A stretch of DNA of 51,692 nucleotides from Dolichospermum compactum NIES-806 (GTDB lineage Bacteria > Cyanobacteriota > Cyanobacteriia > Cyanobacteriales > Nostocaceae): the NCBI RefSeq assembly GCF_002368115.1, contig NZ_AP018316.1:1864186-1915877 (forward strand). Reading direction: 5' to 3'. This document shows, in pieces, positions 9,211-16,938 of the stretch. Each line of letters begins with the position of its first letter. Position 1 is the first letter of the stretch. Made by a program: the position numbers and the translations under genes. The notes beneath the pieces are model-generated. The model was not told the DNA's origin and ran no database searches. It worked only from the letters and a program-made list of their open reading frames with translations.

Positions 9211-9358
9211 CAATACCTTGTCCAAATTGGAAAAGGCTTTGATTTGTATGTTGGCTTGTGGAACATAAACGTTCGCGGAGCAATAGCATGAAACCCAACA
9301 AATGCCTTGGGTTGCGCTGTCACTTAACCCAACAAAGCAGAAAATGGACAAGGTATTG
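9211..9358. mobile_element. Probable 148-bp MITE with 14-bp terminal inverted repeats
   Basis: CAATACCTTGTCCA at 9211-9224 and its exact reverse complement at 9345-9358 bound a non-coding segment that also contains ACCCAACA-type palindromes. It sits in the 618-bp gene-free gap between the UDP-xylose synthase gene and valS. No target duplication is obvious. The rest of the gap (9359-9666) holds only the valS upstream region, in which I saw nothing recognisable. Confidence 0.6.
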
Positions 9359-9666
9359 TTTTGGGGAAGTTTTATCAAATCTTCAAGAAAAGAATACAAT
9401 TTTTTAATTGAAATTTCTCAATATTTCAGTGGTTATCTAACCAATGCAAATTGTTATTACTGCAAGATAAGTGACAGGGTAGAGAATTTTAGGTTGGGTA
9501 GAACCAAGTCAAGCCCAACGTTTGTGCGCGTCTGTTTAATTTTGTTTCATTGCCTTACCAACTTTTAGGGGCATAATTGTAGTTTATACAAAAAACTAGA
9601 TAATTTACTGCATTCCAACCCTGTGGCAAAATTTAGTAGAATCCTTACAAACCTAGTATTCCCAGC

Positions 9667-12600
9667 ATGACCGTAACTATTCCTAATCTCCCCAGTCTTT
9701 ACGAAGCCTTTTCCACAGAAGCCAAATGGCAAAAATTCTGGGAAGACAACCAAGTTTACAAAGCTGACCCCAACCACAAAGGCGAACCCTACTGCATCGT
9801 TATCCCTCCACCTAACGTGACTGGCAGTTTACACATGGGTCACGCCTTTGAAGGGGCTATCATTGACACCCTGGTACGTTACCACCGCATGAAGGGACGG
9901 AACACCCTATGGCTACCGGGAACTGACCACGCCAGTATTGCTGTACAAACGATTTTAGAAAAACAACTTAAAGCCGAGGGCAAAACTCGCCATGATTTAG
10001 GGCGGGAAAAGTTCCTAGAACGGGCTTGGCAATGGAAGGCGGAATCTGGTGGGACAATTATTAATCAGTTAAAACGGTTAGGGGTATCCGTAGACTGGAC
10101 AAGGGAACGCTTTACTTTAGATGAAGGTTTATCAAAAGCGGTTTTAGAAGCATTTATTCGCCTTCATGAAGAGGGATTAATTCATCGTAGTAACTATTTG
10201 GTGAATTGGTGTCCCGCTTCTGGTTCGGCGGTATCTGATTTGGAGGTAGAACCCAAAGAGGTAAATGGGAATCTGTGGTATTTCCGTTATCCTCTCAGCG
10301 ACGGTTCTGGGTTTCTGGAAGTGGCGACAACTCGCCCTGAAACTATGTTAGGTGATACAGGTGTGGCGGTTAATCCCCATGACGACAGATATAAACACCT
10401 GATTGGGAAAACCGTAACTTTACCAATTATGAACCGGGAAATCCCGATTATTGGTGATGAATTGGTGGACGCAACCTTTGGGACAGGTTGCGTGAAGGTG
10501 ACTCCAGCCCATGACCCCAATGATTTTGAAATGGGTAAACGTCATGATTTGCCGTTCATTAATATTATGAACAAGGACGGCACGCTGAATGAAAATGCCG
10601 GTGATTTTCAAGGTCAAGACCGCTTTGTGGCGCGGAAAAATTTATTAGCCCGTTTAGAAGCTGAAGGCGTTTTAGTCAAGGTTGAGGAATATAAACATAC
10701 AGTACCTTATAGCGATCGCGGAAAAGTCCCCGTTGAACCTCTGCTTTCTACCCAATGGTTTGTGAAAATCCGCCCCCTGGCTGATAAAACCCTAGATTTT
10801 TTCGATAATCAAGATTCCCCCAAAATTGTCCCTCAACGTTGGTCTAAGGTTTATCGTGATTGGTTAGTAAATCTGCGTGACTGGTGTATTTCTCGCCAAT
10901 TGTGGTGGGGTCATCAAATCCCCGCTTGGTATGCTGTCAGCGAAACCGAAGGAGAAATTACCGATTCCACACCCTATTTTGTCGCTCGTAATGAAGAGGA
11001 AGCTTTAGAAAAAGCTAAAGTGCAATTTGGGGAAGATGTGAAATTAGTTCAAGACCCTGATGTTTTAGATACTTGGTTTTCCTCTGGACTGTGGCCATTT
11101 TCCACGTTAGGTTGGCCTGAAGAAACACCAGATTTAACGGCATATTACCCTACAGCGACCCTAGTGGCTGGATTTGATATTATCTTTTTCTGGGTAGCCA
11201 GAATGACGATGATGGGAACACATTTTACCGGAAAAATGCCGTTTAAAACTGTGTACATTCATGGTTTAGTCAGGGATGAAAATAATAAGAAAATGTCCAA
11301 ATCAGCAAATAATGGGATTGATCCTTTATTGTTGATTGCCAAATATGGGACTGATGCCTTACGCTATACCTTAATTAAGGAAGTTGCTGGGGCTGGTCAA
11401 GATATTCGTTTAGAATATGACCGCAAAAAAGATGAATCTATTTCTGTCGAAGCTTCTCGCAATTTTGCCAATAAGTTGTGGAATGCAGCCCGATTTGTAA
11501 TGATGAATTTGGATGGACAAACCCCATCCCAATTAGGTCAACCAGTTCCCACAGAATTAAGTGATAAGTGGATTCTTTCCCGTTTTAACCAAGTTGTTAA
11601 ACAAACAAATCATGATATTGACAATTATGGTTTAGGAGAAGCAGCAAAAGGGCTTTATGAATTTATTTGGGGTGATTTCTGTGATTGGTATATTGAATTA
11701 GTCAAATCCAGATTACAGAAAGAAGCAGAACCAACATCTCGTAAAGTTGCCCAACAAATCATCGCCTACATTTTAGAAGGGATTTTAAAATTACTTCATC
11801 CCTTTATGCCCCACATTACAGAGGAAATTTGGCAAACTCTCACCCAACAACCTGCCGAAAATCCCCAACTTTTACCTTTACAATCCTATCCTGAAGCCGA
11901 TGAAAATTTCATTGATTCAGTTTTGGAAACACAGTTTGATTTATTAATTGGCACAATTCGGACAATTCGCAATTTACGGGCGGAAGCAGATATTAAACCA
12001 AGTGTAAAAATTACCGCAAATTTGCAAACTGAAAGCGAAAGTGAAAAATTTATTCTCACTGCGGGACAGACTTATATTCAAGATTTAGCCAAAGTGGAAA
12101 CTTTGACAATTTTTGATCCTAATCCTGTTATTGTTCCCCAAGAGATTGCACAAGTTGAAGATAATAAATATTGGGGTGGATTAAAGATAATTGGTTTAAC
12201 AATTGTCGCCCTTATCGGTTTAAAAGTAGCTGTATTTGTGGGAAATACGGCATTAGATATTCCCTTCTTTGGTACTAGCTTTGAAATAGTTGGTTTAGGT
12301 TATGTTGGTTGGTTTGCTTTCCGTTATTTACTCAATGGGGAAGCAAGAGAAGAGTTATTTGCAAAATACTTTCCACCCAGTGAAACACCAACTGAATCAG
12401 AATTACCACCAACCCCAACTGAAGAAAAAGAAAATTCCATTTCGGGTGTTGTCGGGACTGTACAGGTAGTTATTCCCTTAAAAGGAGTTGTAGATATTGA
12501 AGTTGTCCGTGCAAAACTGGAGAAAAGCTTACAAAAAGCCGAAGCGGAAGCCCAATCTTTAAGTGCCAGATTAAGCAATTCTAAGTTTGTGGATAAAGCA

Positions 12601-12693
12601 CCCGCAGACGTAGTGCAGACTGCAAGAGAGGCTTTAGCAGAAGCACAAAAACAAGCAGAAATTTTACGCATACGTTTGGAGACATTATCGTAG
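9667..12693 (+). CDS. valS: Valyl-tRNA synthetase with CAAD membrane domain
   Basis: This 1008-residue class I synthetase charges tRNA-Val. HMGH at residues 56-59 and KMSKS at 542-546 form the ATP site. The editing domain and anticodon-binding domain follow the normal order. Residues about 831-905 are an extra CAAD domain with two hydrophobic helices (about 839-858 and 873-890). They are inserted between the anticodon domain and the C-terminal coiled coil (about 940-1008). CAAD is known only from cyanobacteria and plastids and anchors some synthetases to thylakoid membranes, as reported for ValRS of Anabaena. The core is complete, so the enzyme should be active. Start is the ATG at 9667. Confidence 0.97.
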   Translation: MTVTIPNLPSLYEAFSTEAKWQKFWEDNQVYKADPNHKGEPYCIVIPPPNVTGSLHMGHAFEGAIIDTLVRYHRMKGRNTLWLPGTDHASIAVQTILEKQLKAEGKTRHDLGREKFLERAWQWKAESGGTIINQLKRLGVSVDWTRERFTLDEGLSKAVLEAFIRLHEEGLIHRSNYLVNWCPASGSAVSDLEVEPKEVNGNLWYFRYPLSDGSGFLEVATTRPETMLGDTGVAVNPHDDRYKHLIGKTVTLPIMNREIPIIGDELVDATFGTGCVKVTPAHDPNDFEMGKRHDLPFINIMNKDGTLNENAGDFQGQDRFVARKNLLARLEAEGVLVKVEEYKHTVPYSDRGKVPVEPLLSTQWFVKIRPLADKTLDFFDNQDSPKIVPQRWSKVYRDWLVNLRDWCISRQLWWGHQIPAWYAVSETEGEITDSTPYFVARNEEEALEKAKVQFGEDVKLVQDPDVLDTWFSSGLWPFSTLGWPEETPDLTAYYPTATLVAGFDIIFFWVARMTMMGTHFTGKMPFKTVYIHGLVRDENNKKMSKSANNGIDPLLLIAKYGTDALRYTLIKEVAGAGQDIRLEYDRKKDESISVEASRNFANKLWNAARFVMMNLDGQTPSQLGQPVPTELSDKWILSRFNQVVKQTNHDIDNYGLGEAAKGLYEFIWGDFCDWYIELVKSRLQKEAEPTSRKVAQQIIAYILEGILKLLHPFMPHITEEIWQTLTQQPAENPQLLPLQSYPEADENFIDSVLETQFDLLIGTIRTIRNLRAEADIKPSVKITANLQTESESEKFILTAGQTYIQDLAKVETLTIFDPNPVIVPQEIAQVEDNKYWGGLKIIGLTIVALIGLKVAVFVGNTALDIPFFGTSFEIVGLGYVGWFAFRYLLNGEAREELFAKYFPPSETPTESELPPTPTEEKENSISGVVGTVQVVIPLKGVVDIEVVRAKLEKSLQKAEAEAQSLSARLSNSKFVDKAPADVVQTAREALAEAQKQAEILRIRLETLS

Positions 12694-12732
12694 ATATTGC
12701 TTTAATGGGTGATTGGTAATTGGGAAAATTCG

Positions 12733-12840
12733 CTATAGCGGTTATCTTTCGGACGCAATACAATTGAGGGCGGGGAAACCCCGCCCCTACAGGTTTTACG
12801 ATTTGCTGATTGTATCTCACTCAAGTGCATACCGCTATAT
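12733..12840. mobile_element. 108-bp MITE, CTATAGCGGT-ended family, copy A
   Basis: The ends are CTATAGCGGT (12733-12742) and ACCGCTATAt (12831-12840). Inner end sequences read ATACAAT and TGTATCTCACTCAAGTG. The interior carries a GGGCGGGG-AAA-CCCCGCCC hairpin (12768-12786). The element ends just before the next gene, and reading frames extended into it are artefacts. Confidence 0.75.
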
Positions 12841-12866
12841 TACCCATTACCTATTCCTTAAAAATT

Positions 12867-13286
12867 ATGTTATATCTTGCCCAAGTACATAAAAATGATT
12901 TTTTAGATCAATATCAATTACGTTTATTAGCACGACAAGAATCAGAAAACTTTTGGTTAACAATTTCAGAAGAAACTTTAATTCTGTTAGGAAAGGGAAA
13001 TACTACAAGTAATAACTTATTAGTCTTAGTTAAACTATCTTCTACAGGTGAAATTGAAACAATTGAAGATGCTACTGACTGGATAATTAATTTAGTAGAA
13101 GTCTATCTTTCTACGGGAATTACTCCTGAATTTCTCAAAGAACAAGCAGTAAAAATGGAGAATTGGCAGCAAAGTTTAACCTTACAAAATCAAGATTTAG
13201 CCCGTCGTAGTTTAGAATTAGAAGCCCGTCGTGAACAAATTGAAGCTTTAGAAGAAAAATATCAGAACTATGATTTACATGATTAA
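12867..13286 (+). CDS. Conserved cyanobacterial protein of unknown function, coiled-coil C terminus
   Basis: The 139-residue protein starts MLYLAQVHKND. The first about 90 residues look globular (FWLTISEETLILLGKGN, then NNLLVLVKLSSTGEIETIEDATDW). The C-terminal third is a charged heptad-type helix (RRSLELEARREQIEALEEK) likely to form a coiled coil. No catalytic motif is visible and I do not recognise a named family. I chose the ATG at 12867 because 19 upstream codons would be read out of the adjacent MITE. It is 173 bp after valS on the same strand, so co-transcription is possible but not shown. Confidence 0.65.
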   Translation: MLYLAQVHKNDFLDQYQLRLLARQESENFWLTISEETLILLGKGNTTSNNLLVLVKLSSTGEIETIEDATDWIINLVEVYLSTGITPEFLKEQAVKMENWQQSLTLQNQDLARRSLELEARREQIEALEEKYQNYDLHD

Positions 13287-13308
13287 GTTTATACATCTGC
13301 GCCCAACT

Positions 13309-13337
13309 AATCCTTAATCAATCCCTCCAGTATCAGC
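13309..13337 (-). repeat. Duplicated 3-prime end of the downstream acyltransferase gene
   Basis: Read on the minus strand this stretch encodes LILEGLIKD followed by a stop, nearly the same as the MLEGLIKD-stop end of the acyltransferase gene at 13567. About 25 of 29 bases match. It lies about 250 bp beyond the true end. The remaining 13338-13566 sequence has one GCGATCGC site and no gene. Confidence 0.6.
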
Positions 13338-13566
13338 TTACAGTTGAGGGAATGTGCGATGCCTAATGTCAAGTGTAGCGATCGCTCTCAGTCAGTATAT
13401 CACTATTATGATACTAATTTATTCCTAAGCTATAGAAGTAATATTCATCACTAACTTTTGATTAAGGTCGTGAGCGATTTAACCATTGAAGATGGGACTG
13501 TAAAATATTTCTTATAAAACCTCACCCAGAGACACAAATAAACCCTCTTTGCGCCTCTGCGTGAAC

Positions 13567-14976
13567 TTAATCCTTAATCAACCCCTCCAACATCACCTGT
13601 AAATCCTGCGTCAAATCACTAACACCCTGACGCAAAGCTTGTTTATTCCCTTGACAATTTTCCCATCTTGTATTCACATTAATCGGTTCACCAACAGAAA
13701 TCATTGATTGTTTTAAACCTAAACGTGGTCTTCCTGGTAAAGTAGAATTCTGAATGCGAGACAACATATCAAACATTAATAAAAGGGTTTCGGCAAATCT
13801 TTCTGGTGTGGGTTTTTCCAGAATATAATCAGCAGTAACCGCCACAAAACTTTCAGCAATTCTCATGTGCTGCATTTTCAAATCTGCTTCTTCTGCCACC
13901 CAATCGGCTAGACCACGTTTAAAAGGTGGTAAACTTGGAATATCGGCAATATCATCTCGATAAATATAATTCCAACCAGCATCTTCTAAACGGCGACATC
14001 TATCAATAAAATTACCTTGAGACTGCACATTAAAATACTTTTCCGTAATTTTCAAAGCCGTATCCATCAAACGGTGTAATCTAGTAATTAAAACTTCATT
14101 TATAGGAACTTCTGAACTGATAATTTCTGGAAATTCCTGATGATAGAAACGCCGATAAAATTCCTCCATTTCCGAAATCAGATATTCAGCTAAACGCAGC
14201 ACCCGCTGATATAAAATTCCTTCCTGTTCCTTACCATTTGCACTAATTTCCGTCATAGGTAAACCGCTATCAGCCTCTAATTTAGACAACAGCCAATCTA
14301 TTTTTTGCCAAGGGGGATTAACATAACTATATTTAATGCCAATAGGAATAATAAAAACCTGTTCTTCGCGGTTAGCCTTTTTTAAATCTTCCACACACCA
14401 AAAACCCAACTGGGCTACACCCGGTTCTAAAGGACTGACTATACTACTGTGTCCATTTGTACCACCTTCAGGAGCGATCGCTATCGGCATTTCTGCATTA
14501 GCAAATAATTCTCTGGCCGTTTGGATAGCATTTCTATCTACGCGTCTTCCCCTACGAATCGGTACACCACCAAGTCGAGAAAATAACCATCCTAACCAAT
14601 TTCCTGCCCATAAAGTCATTCCTCTTTCATACATAAAATGACTGTGAACAGGGTATTTAAGATTAATACCTTTTTCCCTTGCTAACTGGGGGACAATCCG
14701 TGATAGCAGATATAACATAGACAGAGGATCTTCCACCTCTGGGTGACGGAAAGCGATTAAAAATCTGACCTTACCTGCCTGAAATTCGTGGTATAATTTG
14801 GCTAATCCTTCCGCATTTTTGGCTTCAATATTGACAATACCCGCAGGTAGCCAAGGTCTAGTTCTCACCCGCAAAATCAAAGGTAAAAACCAAGACACAA
14901 CTTTAACAACGAAGGGATTATGACGTTGAGGAATAAATTTAAGCGGAGGTTGGGTAGAATGAATAGATTTAGGCAA
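13567..14976 (-). CDS. PlsC-like 1-acyl-glycerol-phosphate acyltransferase family protein
   Basis: The 469-residue protein has the H-x4-D acyltransferase motif in FRHPEVEDP (H78, D83) and the phosphate-binding block APEGGTNG near residue 170. It is much longer than a standard PlsC (about 230 residues). The C-terminal half (about 260-469) is a helical domain with PPFKRGLADWVAEEADLKMQ that I do not recognise beyond cyanobacterial homologues. The family transfers acyl groups to lysophospholipid or glycerol-phosphate acceptors at the membrane. The acceptor here is uncertain. The gene is divergent from the DUF938 gene, with 82 bp between start codons. Confidence 0.8.
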   Translation of the reverse strand: MPKSIHSTQPPLKFIPQRHNPFVVKVVSWFLPLILRVRTRPWLPAGIVNIEAKNAEGLAKLYHEFQAGKVRFLIAFRHPEVEDPLSMLYLLSRIVPQLAREKGINLKYPVHSHFMYERGMTLWAGNWLGWLFSRLGGVPIRRGRRVDRNAIQTARELFANAEMPIAIAPEGGTNGHSSIVSPLEPGVAQLGFWCVEDLKKANREEQVFIIPIGIKYSYVNPPWQKIDWLLSKLEADSGLPMTEISANGKEQEGILYQRVLRLAEYLISEMEEFYRRFYHQEFPEIISSEVPINEVLITRLHRLMDTALKITEKYFNVQSQGNFIDRCRRLEDAGWNYIYRDDIADIPSLPPFKRGLADWVAEEADLKMQHMRIAESFVAVTADYILEKPTPERFAETLLLMFDMLSRIQNSTLPGRPRLGLKQSMISVGEPINVNTRWENCQGNKQALRQGVSDLTQDLQVMLEGLIKD

Positions 14977-15058
14977 GTTGTTCTCCTGTAGTGTGGCAAA
15001 AAAGCTAAAGTTGAGAAATCGTTGCTAATTTAATTATCATAGTGAATGCTCACCAGAT

Positions 15059-15691
15059 ATGAACACACCACCCGACCAGCGAAAATTTGCCCCCGCAACC
15101 CAACGCAACCGCGAACCCATTCTAGAATTGCTTTTACAAATATTGCCTCAACATGGGACTATTTTAGAAGTCGCCAGTGGCACAGGTGAACACGCTACAT
15201 TTTTCTCCTATCACCTCGCACCTCGACAATGGCTGCCTTCCGACCCTAACCCCGAACTGCGTGCTAGTATCGCCGCATGGGCTGAATTTTTCCCCTGTGA
15301 AGCCATGCAACCACCCATAGATTTAGATGCTAGTTCACCAATATGGCCTGTAGAAACAGAACCATTTCCAGAGCCACCTATTTCTGCTATTGTCAATATT
15401 AACATGATTCATATTTCCCCTTGGTCAACCTGTTTAGGACTAATGGCAGGGGCTGGGCGGATTCTGCCCCCCGATGGTATACTTTACTTATATGGTCCCT
15501 ACAAACAAAATGGAGAACATACCGCACCCAGTAACGCTGCTTTTGATGAGTCCTTACAAGCACAAAATCCAGATTGGGGAGTGCGTAGCTTAGAAGATGT
15601 AGTTAAAGCCGCTGAGGCACAAAATCTAACATTGCACCAAACTCACCCCATGCCAGCAAATAACTTTTCCCTAGTATTTAAACATAATTAA
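15059..15691 (+). CDS. DUF938 family SAM-dependent methyltransferase-like protein
   Basis: This 210-residue DUF938 protein begins with the diagnostic RKFAPATQRNREPIL segment, followed by a SAM-binding loop LEVASGTGEHA at about residues 37-47 and an acidic strand end SDPNPELR. NINMIHISPW near residue 118 is a family block. The fold is that of class I methyltransferases, but the substrate is unknown. It starts at the ATG at 15059 and is a single gene, followed on the opposite strand by tRNA-Ala. Confidence 0.85.
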   Translation: MNTPPDQRKFAPATQRNREPILELLLQILPQHGTILEVASGTGEHATFFSYHLAPRQWLPSDPNPELRASIAAWAEFFPCEAMQPPIDLDASSPIWPVETEPFPEPPISAIVNINMIHISPWSTCLGLMAGAGRILPPDGILYLYGPYKQNGEHTAPSNAAFDESLQAQNPDWGVRSLEDVVKAAEAQNLTLHQTHPMPANNFSLVFKHN

Positions 15692-15759
15692 GGCTTGCTG
15701 AATTGAAATATGGCTTTTATTCTTTGCGACTTTGAGTGAGATATTTTCATGAAAATTAA

Positions 15760-15832
15760 TGGAGGTTAGCGGACTCGAACCGCTGACATCCTGCTTGCAA
15801 AGCAGGCGCTCTACCAACTGAGCTAAACCCCC
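15760..15832 (-). tRNA. tRNA-Ala, anticodon UGC
   Basis: Read on the minus strand it starts GGGGGTTTAGCTCAGTTGG and ends AACCTCCA, with a complete cloverleaf. The anticodon stem is CCTGC/GCAGG-like and the loop reads TTTGCAA, giving anticodon TGC. The acceptor stem contains the G3-U70 wobble pair that identifies alanine tRNAs. The CCA end is not encoded. Confidence 0.97.
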
Positions 15833-15911
15833 AAGTCTGTTTTTTATGTAAAAAAGGTCAATTTTACATAACCACATTATCATAAACTATTATTATTAAT
15901 TTGCCAATACC

Positions 15912-16814
15912 ATGAACCAAGAAAATCTGATAGTTGTTGCTGCACTATATAAATTTGTGAGTTTACCTGATTGTAGCGAACTGCAAGCAGCCTTATTATC
16001 CTTTTGTCAATCACAAGGAATTAAAGGAACTATCTTACTAGCACAAGAAGGAATTAACGGTACAATTGCTGGTTCTCGTCAGCAAATTGACACAGTTTTA
16101 GCCTTTCTTCGCAATGATTCACGGTTTGCAGATTTAGAACATAAAGAATCCTACACAGAAATTCCCCCATTTGAGCGGTTAAAAATCCGCTTAAAGCCAG
16201 AAATTGTCACTTTAGGCTTACCAGAAGTAAACCCGGCGGAAAAAGTAGGAACTTATGTCAAACCCGAAGACTGGAATGATTTAATTTCTAACCCAGAAGT
16301 CACAGTCATTGATACCCGCAATGATTATGAAGTCACCATTGGGACTTTCAAAGGAGCAGAAAATCCGCAAACTCAGATATTTCGAGATTTTCCCGAATAT
16401 GTACAAAAACATCTTGACCCCAAAAAGCATAAAAAAGTAGCAATGTTTTGTACTGGAGGAATTCGTTGCGAAAAAGCCTCATCTTATCTACTTTCTCAAG
16501 GTTTTGAAGAAATTTATCACCTCAAAGGAGGGATTCTCAAATATCTAGAAGAAGTTCCCCAAACAGAAAGTTTATGGGAAGGAGAATGTTTTATTTTTGA
16601 TGAAAGAATCACAGTTAGTCATAACTTAGAAATAGGAAATCAAGAATTATGCTTTGCTTGTGGATATCCCATTTCCGAAAAAGATAAAACCTCCCCAGAA
16701 TATGAAAAAAGTATTTCCTGTCCCCACTGTTTCCCTACCTTAACACCCGAAAAAAGAAAGCGATTACAGCAAAAATGGAAACATTACCAATCAATAAATT
16801 CAACCAATCCTTAA
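15912..16814 (+). CDS. trhO: tRNA uridine(34) hydroxylase, rhodanese-like (TrhO/YceA family)
   Basis: The 300-residue protein has an N-terminal UPF0176 acylphosphatase-like domain (LAQEGINGTIAGS) and a rhodanese domain beginning VIDTRNDYEVTIGTFKGA. The active-site loop is CTGGIRC, with C180 and C186. A C-terminal cysteine cluster (CFACGYPIS and CPHCFP) could bind a metal. TrhO makes 5-hydroxyuridine at position 34 of some tRNAs from prephenate-independent chemistry using oxygen. Here the start is the ATG at 15912 and the length fits the family. It is preceded by tRNA-Ala on the opposite strand and followed by gcvP after 124 bp. Confidence 0.92.
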   Translation: MNQENLIVVAALYKFVSLPDCSELQAALLSFCQSQGIKGTILLAQEGINGTIAGSRQQIDTVLAFLRNDSRFADLEHKESYTEIPPFERLKIRLKPEIVTLGLPEVNPAEKVGTYVKPEDWNDLISNPEVTVIDTRNDYEVTIGTFKGAENPQTQIFRDFPEYVQKHLDPKKHKKVAMFCTGGIRCEKASSYLLSQGFEEIYHLKGGILKYLEEVPQTESLWEGECFIFDERITVSHNLEIGNQELCFACGYPISEKDKTSPEYEKSISCPHCFPTLTPEKRKRLQQKWKHYQSINSTNP

Positions 16815-16938
16815 TTTCTTCCTTTCCTCTCTGCGCCTCTGCGCCTCTGCGAGAAAAAAATCAAGATATAGAAAAAACCCTAATATCCAAAAGTGATCAT
16901 TACAATATATTAATACAGAAACCTTTGGAGAACGATTT

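Noticed and set aside
12810..12866. Longer N terminus for the 139-residue protein at 12867
   Set aside because: The extra 19 codons come from the right end of the adjacent 108-bp MITE.
16815..16938. Glycine riboswitch upstream of gcvP
   Set aside because: The 124-bp leader is too short for the tandem aptamers and shows none of their conserved helices. It contains CTCTGCGCC repeats instead.
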